Assembly: GCA_902495155.1 (NCBI GenBank)
Contig: CABUWD010000046.1
Span: 1 to 14,845, forward strand
DNA length: 14,845 nucleotides
Direction of reading: 5' to 3'
Source of the DNA: an uncultured Collinsella sp.
GTDB lineage: Bacteria > Actinomycetota > Coriobacteriia > Coriobacteriales > Coriobacteriaceae
Shown here: one piece after another, positions 6,966-13,969 of the stretch
How positions within the stretch are numbered: the stretch's first letter is position 1
Layout: each line of letters starts with the position of its first letter
Translations under genes and position numbers: made by a program
Notes under the pieces: model-generated
Databases searched by the model: none
What the model was told of the DNA's origin: nothing
Seen by the model: the letters and a program-made list of their open reading frames with translations, nothing else

Positions 6966-7066
6966 GTAGATTATTGGGACATGTCTTACGATCTACCCCT
7001 GTGACCAGGGCATTCCCCGCTGCCAAAACAAAAAGGTAGATTTTTAGGCATGTCCCAAAAATCTAC
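6966..7066. terminator. Double palindrome between convergent genes, probable two-way terminator
   Basis: Two 32-nt units, 6966-6997 and 7035-7066, are inverted copies of each other (about 27 of 32 matching). Each is itself palindromic (GTAGAT...ATCTAC). The second forms a perfect 13-bp stem (7033-7045 with 7057-7069) around an 11-nt loop. The loops carry GGGACATG and CATGTCCC, which are complementary, so the two hairpins could pair loop to loop or form one long stem. The position between the stop codons of convergent genes supports a bidirectional terminator. Confidence 0.65.
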
Positions 7067-7071
7067 CTTGG

Positions 7072-7554
7072 TTAGCGCAGCAGCTCGGTGAGGTTGCGCT
7101 TAAAGCGGGCCCGGTCTTCGCTGGTAAATGCCGCCGGACCGCGAGTGCGACCGCCGGCGCGGCGCACCTTCTTTTCCTCGTGGCGAATAAACAGTTGCAT
7201 GTCGATGGTCGCCTTATCGTAGACGCGCCCGCGCACGCCGATGGCGGCGGCATCGCGCCCGAGCACCATGCTCGCCAAGCCAATGTCCTGCGTCACGACT
7301 ACGTCGCCCGCCTGCAGGCGTTCGACAATGGCAAAGTCGGCGCTGTCGGCGCCAACGCTCACATCGAGCGTCGTGACCCAAAATCCGCGTCGCGCGTGCT
7401 CAGCATCGCGCGGGTCGTCGCGGCGAATGTGCCGTTCTAGGTTTTGCGTGCTGTTGCCGGCGATAACAACGGCGACGCCCGCCCGCCGCGCGCAGTCAAT
7501 CGACTCGCGCGTGACCGGGCAGGCGTCTGCATCAATAAAGAGCGTTCGCGGCAT
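7072..7554 (-). CDS. YaiI/YqxD family protein (DUF188)
   Basis: A 160-residue protein of the widely conserved UPF0178/DUF188 family, which has a PIN-like fold and no settled function. Family hallmarks are present: FIDADACPV (6-14), GADSADFAIV, GDVVVTQDIGLA and the C-terminal RGPAAFTSEDRARF. The length is normal. Its ATG directly follows the TAG of the upstream HdeD-like gene with no gap, and no strong separate ribosome binding site is visible, so translation is probably coupled. It ends next to the double palindrome that separates it from the exporter-like gene. Confidence 0.93.
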   Translation of the reverse strand: MPRTLFIDADACPVTRESIDCARRAGVAVVIAGNSTQNLERHIRRDDPRDAEHARRGFWVTTLDVSVGADSADFAIVERLQAGDVVVTQDIGLASMVLGRDAAAIGVRGRVYDKATIDMQLFIRHEEKKVRRAGGRTRGPAAFTSEDRARFKRNLTELLR

Positions 7555-8157
7555 CTAGTGCACCAGTTTGCCAAATTGAATAGCGCGAACAATCAGCGTT
7601 ACGCCAAACACCAGCAGTGCGGCGCCGCTAAAGATGACGAGCATCTTGGCCGACCACAGCGGATAGATAAACACGAACATGCCGGCGATGATGGAGAGTG
7701 CGCCGCTCAGGATGGCGAGGGCGCGGTTGGACGAAAGCTCGGACTCCAGAATGGACATGACACCTTCGACGATCCAGCCAAAGCCGGCCACGATAACCAC
7801 CATCGTGGTGAGCGTCGCGGTCGAGAAGGCCTGGTTGCGCAGGATTATGACGCCGCCCAAGATAATGAGTAGGTTGGAGATGATGCTCGTCACGCGCCAG
7901 CCGGTGGGCAGCAGTGGCTCGAAAACAGCGGTAAACAGCCTGATCGCGGCCGTGATCACAAAGTAGAAGCCCAAGACGGTCGTTAGGAAGACGAGGGACT
8001 TGGCGGGCGCAAACAGCAGTGCGATACCAGCAATGAGCGCTAAGACGCCCGTGATGGCGTAGATCCAGCGTACGGCCTTGACGGCTTTGCCCGCCATGCT
8101 TTTCTCGTCAAATCCAAACTGGCTCGATTTTTGGTCATCGTTCTTAAAGATGCCCAT
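7555..8157 (-). CDS. HdeD-like / DUF308 small membrane protein
   Basis: A 200-residue protein with a hydrophilic N-terminus of about 28 residues followed by six hydrophobic helices in three hairpin pairs, the typical DUF308 pattern. Segments such as ALIAGIALLFAP and ILSGALSIIAGMFVFIYP show the repeated G-x-L-x-I/L-x-A-G unit. Family members are linked to acid or stress resistance in enterobacteria, but a role here is unknown. AGGAG lies upstream of the ATG. It is the first gene of a two-gene unit with the YaiI-family gene, which starts immediately at its stop. Confidence 0.88.
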   Translation of the reverse strand: MGIFKNDDQKSSQFGFDEKSMAGKAVKAVRWIYAITGVLALIAGIALLFAPAKSLVFLTTVLGFYFVITAAIRLFTAVFEPLLPTGWRVTSIISNLLIILGGVIILRNQAFSTATLTTMVVIVAGFGWIVEGVMSILESELSSNRALAILSGALSIIAGMFVFIYPLWSAKMLVIFSGAALLVFGVTLIVRAIQFGKLVH

Positions 8158-8345
8158 AATGTCTCCTTTCCGTGCGGCGTAAGCCTTGATCGTTACAACC
8201 AGTATCGCCTAAAGGCTCTGGCGTATGGGTCGGGGAGGGCGAAACGTAACCCAAAGGTCCCGAATTGTTTCCGTTGTTCCCCAGGTCGCGATTTTCTATT
8301 CAACAGGTGTAGAACATTGCAGCCCTGTTCGTTATTGCCTACGTT

Positions 8346-8364
8346 TTAGGTTAGATTTTCCTAA
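8346..8364 (+). promoter_or_regulatory. Possible DtxR/IdeR-type iron box before the nitroreductase
   Basis: TTAGGTTAGATTTTCCTAA matches the known DtxR/IdeR consensus (TTAGGTTAGSCTAACCTAA) at about 15 of the 18 flanking positions, including an intact left half-site and the outer CCTAA of the right. It lies about 28 bp before the ATG, where a bound repressor would block transcription. The remainder of the 235-bp gap 8158-8392 shows no clear hexamers or other gene. Confidence 0.45.
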
Positions 8365-8392
8365 GGACAATTGGCTTGTATTGGGGGTCCCT

Positions 8393-9064
8393 ATGAACGA
8401 AGCAGTTCCCGAGGCACCGTCGAGTGTCGAATCGATGGCAAAGCAAGGTTGCGAAAAGCTCGGCCTGGACGCGTTCGATGCGTTGGTTCGCCGCGCCCGC
8501 ACGTGCCGCCGCTTTGACGAGTCCATGCGCGTGCCGCGCGAGTTTTTGCTCGAGCTGGCGGAACTGGCGCACCTGGCTCCCTGCGGCGCCAACGCTCAAC
8601 GCCTACGCTTTCATGTGGTGAGCGGTTCCGAGGACTGCGCTCGCGTGTTTGACGAGCTTGCATGGGCCGGTGCGCTCAAGGATTGGTCGGGTCCCGATGA
8701 GGGCGAGCGCCCGACCGGCTACATCGCGATTCTTGCCGAGCGCGCCGTTCCGGGCAAGCCCGCCGCTCCCATTACCGAGGTCGACACGGGCATTGCCGCG
8801 CAGACGATGATGCTCGCCGCCCGCAGCGCCACGCCCGAGGTGGCTGCCTGCATGTTCAAGGCTTTTACGCCCCACGCGTTCGATGCCATGGGGCTCGATA
8901 ACGACAAGTATGAGCTCAAGCTGATCATGGCGTTTGGCGTTCCGGCCGAGACGCAGGTGATCGATGCGATCGATTCCAACCCCGACGGCTCCATCAATTA
9001 TTGGCGCGACGAGGCGCGGGTGCACCACGTACCCAAGCGTCCGCTTGCCGACGTGCTGCTGTAG
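8393..9064 (+). CDS. Nitroreductase-family flavoprotein
   Basis: A 223-residue FMN-type oxidoreductase. The N-terminal phosphate-binding region reads RRARTCRRF (33-41) and the second signature is LAPCGANAQRLRFHVV (61-76), as in the family's ApSgxNxQPW motif. Later segments, including DTGIAAQTMMLAA and LIMAFGVPAE, complete the fold. Enzymes of this type reduce nitro compounds, quinones or other acceptors with NAD(P)H; the substrate here cannot be told. The ATG at 8393 follows GGGGG, and an upstream in-frame start would add about 56 unlike residues. A DtxR-like box sits just ahead. The histidine phosphatase gene follows on the same strand after a hairpin. Confidence 0.85.
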   Translation: MNEAVPEAPSSVESMAKQGCEKLGLDAFDALVRRARTCRRFDESMRVPREFLLELAELAHLAPCGANAQRLRFHVVSGSEDCARVFDELAWAGALKDWSGPDEGERPTGYIAILAERAVPGKPAAPITEVDTGIAAQTMMLAARSATPEVAACMFKAFTPHAFDAMGLDNDKYELKLIMAFGVPAETQVIDAIDSNPDGSINYWRDEARVHHVPKRPLADVLL

Positions 9065-9099
9065 TTGTGCGTCGTTGCGGTGCAATCCGGCGGCAAAAT

Positions 9100-9130
9100 C
9101 ACCACAAAGGCTCCTGTCCCCTTTGTGGTG
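9100..9130. repeat. Hairpin between the nitroreductase and phosphatase genes
   Basis: Perfect 11-bp arms, 9100-9110 (CACCACAAAGG) and 9120-9130, enclose a 9-nt loop. The plus strand has no T-run after it, but the minus strand has TGATTTTGCC. It lies directly before the phosphatase ribosome binding site (GAGGGG at 9135-9140), so it may attenuate or insulate that gene's expression instead of terminating. Confidence 0.5.
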
Positions 9131-9147
9131 GTACGAGGGGAGGGTGT

Positions 9148-9690
9148 GTGGCAGATCTGTATTTGGTGCGGCATGGGCAGACTGAGCTCAATGTGCAGAG
9201 CATTTTGCAGGGTTGGCACGATTCGCCGCTTACGGAGCGCGGGCGCGAGCAGGCGCTGACGGCGCGTACGGCGTTTGCGGCGCGTGGCGTGGCCTTTGAT
9301 CATGTGTATTCCTCGCCGTTGGGCCGGGCGCGGCATACGGCCGAGCTTATCGTTGGCGAGGGCCGTTCCATTGAGCTGGTCGATGACCTGCGTGAGTGGC
9401 ATTTTGGCTCGCTGGAGGGCACATCAAATCGCGAGATGCCGCCGCAGCCCTGGGGTGATTATCCGGTTGCCTTTGGTGGCGAGTCGGAAAGTGAGCTTCG
9501 CACACGTATGGTCGCGGTGCTGTCCCGCATCATGGCCAGGCCGCAGCACGACTGCGTGCTGGCGGTTTCCCACGGCTCAGCCTGCCAGGAGTTTCTTGAG
9601 TATGTGACTGGCGGGGGAGAGCTGCCCGACAACGGTGCCGTGCTTCATTTTGGCTATTGCGACGGGGCGTTTTCGCTCTTGGGTTGGTAA
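9148..9690 (+). CDS. Histidine phosphatase family protein (phosphoglycerate mutase-like), first copy
   Basis: A 180-residue enzyme of the branch-2 histidine phosphatase type. LVRHG near the start supplies the phosphorylated His9, and Arg60, Glu83 (LREW) and His142 (VSHGS) complete the active site. The GTG start at 9148 is preferred because the protein then begins just before the first beta-strand and GAGGGG lies 7 nt upstream; an upstream ATG would add unlike residues. It may dephosphorylate small phosphoesters such as phosphosugars. The next gene, 17 bp on, encodes a related enzyme, evidently a tandem duplication. Confidence 0.9.
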   Translation: MADLYLVRHGQTELNVQSILQGWHDSPLTERGREQALTARTAFAARGVAFDHVYSSPLGRARHTAELIVGEGRSIELVDDLREWHFGSLEGTSNREMPPQPWGDYPVAFGGESESELRTRMVAVLSRIMARPQHDCVLAVSHGSACQEFLEYVTGGGELPDNGAVLHFGYCDGAFSLLGW

Positions 9691-9707
9691 CGAACGAAAG
9701 GACCCCT

Positions 9708-10343
9708 ATGAATAAAGATCTGTATCTGGTCCGTCATGGACAGACGATATTCAACCTTAAGCGTATCATTCAGGGGTGGAGTGACTCGCCGCTTACGCAG
9801 CTGGGTTGCGACCAGGCGGCGCGCGCCGGCATGTTTTTACGTGCGCGCGGCATTGAGCCCGATCATGCTTACACCTCCACGCTTCATCGCACCGAGCAGA
9901 CTATCGCCAACTTGTGGCCGGGCTTGGCGTACGAGCGCCTGGACGGCCTGCGTGAGTGGTTCTTTGGCGACTTTGAGGCCGAGCGCGTGATGCTTATGCC
10001 CGAGCGCCCGTGGCGCGATTTCTATCGTCAATTTGGCGGCGAGGGCCAGATCCAGGTGCGCGAGCGCATGGTGGCGACGCTGACCGAACTCATGCAGCGT
10101 CCGGACCATACGTGCGTGCTCGCGGTAAGCCATGGCTCGGCTATCAAGGAGTTTATGGATCACGTGAAGGGTTCGGCGGCCGACGAGCGCGATCGCGTGC
10201 CGGGCAACTGCTCGGTGCTGCACTTTGCGTTTGATGATGCGACGGATACGTTTGAACTGGTTGAGATTTTTACGCAGGAAGACTACGCGCGCGAGCTGGG
10301 GCTTGAACCGCTTGTGGCTACTGCGGGTCCGCAGCGCGGATAA
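9708..10343 (+). CDS. Histidine phosphatase family protein, second copy
   Basis: A 211-residue homologue of the preceding protein, sharing LYLVRHGQT, QGWxDSPLT, LREWxFG and CVLAVSHGSA. Active-site residues are His10, Arg61, Glu83 and His142. Identity between the two is roughly 45 percent by eye, so the duplication is old. It has an extra C-terminal tail of about 30 residues. The ATG at 9708 follows AAAGGA. The pair is likely one transcript ending at the strong hairpin at 10391. Different substrates for the two copies are plausible but not shown. Confidence 0.9.
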   Translation: MNKDLYLVRHGQTIFNLKRIIQGWSDSPLTQLGCDQAARAGMFLRARGIEPDHAYTSTLHRTEQTIANLWPGLAYERLDGLREWFFGDFEAERVMLMPERPWRDFYRQFGGEGQIQVRERMVATLTELMQRPDHTCVLAVSHGSAIKEFMDHVKGSAADERDRVPGNCSVLHFAFDDATDTFELVEIFTQEDYARELGLEPLVATAGPQRG

Positions 10344-10390
10344 CGCGAGCGCGGCGGCACGGGTCGTCGGCATAACTTCTCGACGCAAAA

Positions 10391-10427
10391 GGGGCGGAGA
10401 TGCATGTACCTGCTGCATCTCCGCCCC
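10391..10427. terminator. Strong bidirectional intrinsic terminator
   Basis: A perfect 14-bp stem (GGGGCGGAGATGCA, 10391-10404, with 10414-10427) encloses a 9-nt loop. The plus strand continues CTGTTTGTT and the minus strand TTTTGCG, so it can end transcripts from both the phosphatase pair and the convergent DUF1015-like gene. Confidence 0.85.
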
Positions 10428-10472
10428 CTGTTTGTTGAGCTGCCGATTTTTGTGCTGGGCGGTCTGGTCTTG

Positions 10473-11156
10473 CTAGAACCGCGCGACCTGGTGCGTGAGC
10501 AGACCTGTCGGAACCTGCGGCGCGGCGCCGCTGACCTGCGCGGCGGGGAAGAGCACGGCAACGGTAAAGTTGAACGGCTCCTTGCCGGTGTACGTTCCGG
10601 CGGCACGGGCCTCATCGGCCAGCAGCTGCGACGCCCCGGTCAGAGCGGCGGCGTAGGCGGGGTTGTCGGCCAGTGCCGGCTCCGGTGCTTGGTCGAGCAT
10701 AGCGCGGATGGCCCCGACGGCGTCCTCGCGCTTGACCTCCCACGCGCGGTGCGTAATGCCCGCGGGGTCGGTGACGGCGTAGAGAGACGCGCCCTCTTTG
10801 GCGGCGCCCAGGATGATATCCATGACGGGCGAGGCCTCGTAGACGAGCGATACGGGGCGCGGCTGCACCTTGAGCTCGGCGATCGCGCGCGCGGCGGCGG
10901 CCACGTCGGCGCTGGCATCGCCCTTGCCGCCCGCAAGTACACTCGTCGGGCAAATCGCCACGACACCCGTCACGCGTCCCGGCTCGCCCGAGCATTCGTA
11001 CACGTAATACGCCGCACCCGGGTCCTTGAGCATCAGACCATCGGCAAGGGCTCCGCGCAGAGCATCGTTGCCGCTCAGGATGCTGCCCATTGCAGGCAGC
11101 GCCTCGAGCACGCGGTCCTGAGCTGGGCGGATGCAGGGAAACGGAAGTGCTTTCAT
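10473..11156 (-). CDS. DUF1015-like protein, short and divergent
   Basis: A 227-residue protein whose opening, KALPFPCIRPAQDRV, resembles the start of DUF1015 proteins, as does the segment HRAWEV in the middle. Typical members are about 400 residues and carry a DGHHR motif. Here that motif is absent (LADNPAYAAAL stands at the expected place) and the C-terminal half is missing. DUF1015 genes are often near serA in Firmicutes and actinobacteria, and serA is indeed nearby at 13970, though separated by two genes. This may be a reduced paralogue. AGGA precedes the ATG. The family assignment is moderate; the reading frame is secure. Confidence 0.6.
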   Translation of the reverse strand: MKALPFPCIRPAQDRVLEALPAMGSILSGNDALRGALADGLMLKDPGAAYYVYECSGEPGRVTGVVAICPTSVLAGGKGDASADVAAAARAIAELKVQPRPVSLVYEASPVMDIILGAAKEGASLYAVTDPAGITHRAWEVKREDAVGAIRAMLDQAPEPALADNPAYAAALTGASQLLADEARAAGTYTGKEPFNFTVAVLFPAAQVSGAAPQVPTGLLTHQVARF

Positions 11157-11195
11157 GGGCGGTCCTAACGCACGAGTCGGTTTGTTCGCGGCTTA

Positions 11196-12416
11196 TTATG
11201 CCCCAACTTGGCCGCTCGCGTCCCAGAGCACGTTATCGGCGAGCGCGATTAGCACCTGCTGACAACGAACGATATCGGCGTGGGGCACATATTCGTTGGG
11301 CTTGTGCGCGAGCGCGAGCGACCCGGGACCGTAGCTCATGCAATTGCGGTTACCTGTCTTGCCGGCAATGACGGCGGTGTCGGTGTAGCCGGTAAAGAAG
11401 CCGACGGTCGTGTCCGCGTCCGTCACGTCATCGGCGGCACGCTTGAGCACTGCTAGAAGGGGAGAGTTCGGGTCGCGCTCGATGGCGGGGCGGTCGCCCG
11501 TCACGGTGTAGCTGCCATGGCAACCGGGAACGGCGGCTTCGGCGACGGCGATGGCCTGCTCTACCATGTGCGTCGCGGCGGCCGTATCGGTCGGCGGGGT
11601 CAGACGCATGTCGACCCAGACTTTGGCGCGGTCGGGCACGACATAGGGGCGATATCCGCCCTCGATTTGGCCAAACGTGATGGTCGAAGGCCCCAGCTCA
11701 TCGTGCGCGGGCAGCGCCACAAACGCGCGACGGAGCGAACACACGACCTCGGCCATGGCGGCGACGGCATCCGCGCCCTTCCACGGCTGGCTCGCATGCG
11801 CCGTCACGCCAGCCATTTCAATCTCGAACCACGTACGCCCCTTGTGCGCCACCTGGATCTGTCCGTCGGTGGGCTCGGTGTCCAGCACCCATTCACGCGA
11901 GCCGACCCAGCCAGCATCGATCGCGGTCTCTGAGCCGCGCATAAAGTCTTCCTCGTCGACCGAGCAGATGAGCGAAAAGCCGCGGCGGGGCAACGCGCCA
12001 TCCGCCGCCACGCGCTCGAGCGTATGGACCAGTGCGGCAATGGCGCAGGCCAGGCCACCCTTCATATCGCAGGCACCGCGGCCGTAGAGCTTGCCGTCGC
12101 GCACGACCGCCCCGAGCGGCGTAATGTCCGCGTCCCAGCCATCGCCCAGCGTAACGGTATCCATATGGCAGATATAGACGAGTCGCGGCTCGTCGCTTTG
12201 GCCCGGCACGGTGACCATAAGGTTGCGGCGCCCGGGGAGTACTTCGAGCTCTGCAATCTGCACGGCATCGAGTACCGGATGGCTCAGCTGCGCCAACTGT
12301 TCCTCAACCAACGCTTTGATATGCCGCTCAATTTCATCCTCATACGCGCCCGGGTCTGAGCTGTCGATTCGCACAAGCTCCTGCGCAAGCCGCCAGGCAA
12401 AGTCCTTGTCAACCAT
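11196..12416 (-). CDS. M20-family metallopeptidase (ArgE/DapE/carboxypeptidase-like)
   Basis: A 406-residue zinc hydrolase of the M20 family. Metal and catalytic motifs are CHMDTV (His84, Asp86), GACDMKGG (Asp117), DEED (Glu155 general base, Glu156) and the C-terminal HKPNEYVP (His371). A dimerisation lid region lies around VTAHASQPWKGADAV. It would remove an acyl or amino-acid group from a short peptide or N-acyl amino acid. The exact substrate is open. The ATG at 12416 is preferred since TGAGG lies about 8 nt upstream and the protein then begins like its family. It is divergent from gene B across a 154-bp gap without clear promoter hexamers. Confidence 0.92.
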   Translation of the reverse strand: MVDKDFAWRLAQELVRIDSSDPGAYEDEIERHIKALVEEQLAQLSHPVLDAVQIAELEVLPGRRNLMVTVPGQSDEPRLVYICHMDTVTLGDGWDADITPLGAVVRDGKLYGRGACDMKGGLACAIAALVHTLERVAADGALPRRGFSLICSVDEEDFMRGSETAIDAGWVGSREWVLDTEPTDGQIQVAHKGRTWFEIEMAGVTAHASQPWKGADAVAAMAEVVCSLRRAFVALPAHDELGPSTITFGQIEGGYRPYVVPDRAKVWVDMRLTPPTDTAAATHMVEQAIAVAEAAVPGCHGSYTVTGDRPAIERDPNSPLLAVLKRAADDVTDADTTVGFFTGYTDTAVIAGKTGNRNCMSYGPGSLALAHKPNEYVPHADIVRCQQVLIALADNVLWDASGQVGA

Positions 12417-12570
12417 ATGCAACCTCACAATCAGTCTGCTTTCCAAACCGATTGTAAGCCTCCTAAGAGATCCGCGGTGTGCGCGCAGCAGTATTTACCG
12501 TTCGCAGGCCGAGCCAGCGCGTTTGCCGTCCGAGCGGGTTCACAAACGGCGCAGTGGGTACGTAGCCTCT

Positions 12571-13620
12571 ATGGACGACATGCTGTGCGACATATCTGCC
12601 TTTCGGTATCACCGGATACCTCCACAGGTCTTGGCGATAATGCCGGACCTGCCCGAGTCTGCGGACGATCCGCGCAAGGAGCGCCTTTGCGAGCATCCGC
12701 TCGTCACGCATTTTCTGGGCATCCCGTTGCACGTTTTGGCGCAGGGAAGCTGCGGACGTAAGGGCGATCGCATTGTCAGGCATGTTTGGAACGGGGAGAG
12801 GCCGTTTGGCTCCGTGCGGCAGACAGAGTTTGGCCTCGATGCCGCGTCCCCACTCTTTACCCTGCTGACCCTGGCCTCCTCGGTCTCAAACGAGCGTCTA
12901 ATCATGTGCATGTATGAGATGTGCGGCACCTTTGCCGTGTGCAAGATTGCGCCTCAGGTAAAGTCGGCACTTGTGCAGGCGTATGGGGGCCGGTGGGGTG
13001 ACGCGCAGTTGGGCTGGGAAAACGTAAAGGATGTCTCGGGGAATCCAACGGACTTGTGGAAACGACCGCCCTTGATCGAGCTCTCTGAGCTTACGGAGTA
13101 CGTCGATAAGATCCGGGGGCTCCGCGGCGCTAAATCGTTCACACGTGCCGCGAAATGCATTACAGGGATGGCGGCATCGCCGCTCGAGGTCCAGGCATCG
13201 ATGCTGTTTGGTCTTTCGAGGTTACGCGGCGGCGAAGGGCTGCGCCTTACCAATAACGTCGAGATTCGTATGACGCGCAGCGCTCGTCTGATTTCGGGGC
13301 TCGACAGGCGCTATGCCGATATCCTGCTGGCAAATAAGGACGGCAGCCGAGAGTGTCTGGTTGAATGCCAGGGTAAAGCCATACACGGATCCATAGAATC
13401 CAAGATCTCTGACTCCGACCGAACGACGGCCTTGCAGGCGATGGGATATCCCGTCGTTTTGATGACCTATGGCCAGCTGGCCGACTCCGATGCCTTCCGC
13501 GTGGTGATGGAGCTCATCATGTCCTATCTCGATGCGCCGCTGATAGACAAGACACCGCGGCAGCAGGAGCTCGAACGCCGGCTTCGTGAGGAGATATTTA
13601 TCGATTGGTCGGGAATGTAG
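12571..13620 (+). CDS. Nuclease-like protein, paralogue of gene A (gene B)
   Basis: A 349-residue protein with the same order of motifs as gene A. It has a helical middle with YEMCG (115-119), a KCITGMAASPLE segment (195-206, compare QCVRDGCRSPME in A) and a C-terminal domain with Asp250, ECQGK (265-269), His272, DSDR (281-284) and ALQAMGYPVVLMTY. The last is the endonuclease-like (DUF559/Vsr-type) core, although the usual ExD/N pair reads ECQ. The middle segment HVWNGERPFG..SPLFTLL is reminiscent of AbiEi-type proteins. The start at 12571 is chosen from the protein's onset; no strong ribosome binding site is seen, and ATG at 12580 is an alternative. Function is unknown; a defence or selfish role is possible. 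Confidence 0.8.
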   Translation: MDDMLCDISAFRYHRIPPQVLAIMPDLPESADDPRKERLCEHPLVTHFLGIPLHVLAQGSCGRKGDRIVRHVWNGERPFGSVRQTEFGLDAASPLFTLLTLASSVSNERLIMCMYEMCGTFAVCKIAPQVKSALVQAYGGRWGDAQLGWENVKDVSGNPTDLWKRPPLIELSELTEYVDKIRGLRGAKSFTRAAKCITGMAASPLEVQASMLFGLSRLRGGEGLRLTNNVEIRMTRSARLISGLDRRYADILLANKDGSRECLVECQGKAIHGSIESKISDSDRTTALQAMGYPVVLMTYGQLADSDAFRVVMELIMSYLDAPLIDKTPRQQELERRLREEIFIDWSGM

Positions 13621-13701
13621 TCGTGCAGGTGGAAAACGGTCGCGCGAACTAGAGTTTTGGGCGCGAAAAAAGCTTCAGTTTCGCCTTGGAAGGACTTTAA
13701 A

Positions 13702-13874
13702 AATGCTATCCAGAACAAGTTGTTTCGGAAAATCGACAGTCAACTTGGATGTGGTATACAGAGATCGATTTTTACCTACTAAAGCTCCAGATAAAGCTGT
13801 TTATCAAAGCGGGTGCGCTCAGTAATTTGGGTATGACTGTCGATTATCCGAAAAAACTTGTTCTGGGTAGCATT
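13702..13874. repeat. 173-bp element with near-perfect 41-nt inverted repeats (element 2)
   Basis: The left arm (13702-13742) and right arm (13834-13874) match at 38 of 41 positions when inverted. Shared blocks include CCAGAACAAGTT and AATCGACAGTCA. Between them is a 91-bp AT-rich core with a small hairpin, GATAAA/TTTATC (about 13791-13806). Nothing coding is credible. It starts 81 bp past the stop of gene B and ends 25 bp before the serA terminator hairpin. Transcribed, it would fold into one very long stem. It makes up most of the 349-bp gap 13621-13969. Confidence 0.85.
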
Positions 13875-13899
13875 ATCAAAACCAGCCGGAGCAAAGAAA

Positions 13900-13930
13900 T
13901 CGGCCCCCGTTTCGCGAAAACGGGGGCCGA
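13900..13930 (-). terminator. Intrinsic terminator of serA
   Basis: A 13-bp stem (TCGGCCCCCGTTT, 13900-13912, with 13918-13930) closes a 5-nt loop. On the minus strand it is followed by TTTCTTTGC, a fair U-tract, and it lies about 40 bp past the serA stop. Confidence 0.85.
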
Positions 13931-13969
13931 ATGGGCTTCATGGCCTGCCTGGCAGGCTTGGCGCCGGCG

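Noticed and set aside
9001..9147. An upstream ATG extending the first histidine phosphatase by 49 residues
   Set aside because: The extension overlaps the nitroreductase end and the hairpin, and is unlike the family; the GTG at 9148 has a good ribosome binding site.
10404..11168. A 254-codon open frame antisense to the DUF1015-like gene
   Set aside because: It begins inside the terminator hairpin and its peptide is Gly/Arg-rich shadow sequence.
13586..13825. A 79-codon open frame overlapping the end of gene B and running into element 2
   Set aside because: It begins inside gene B in another frame, lacks a ribosome binding site and crosses the inverted-repeat arm.
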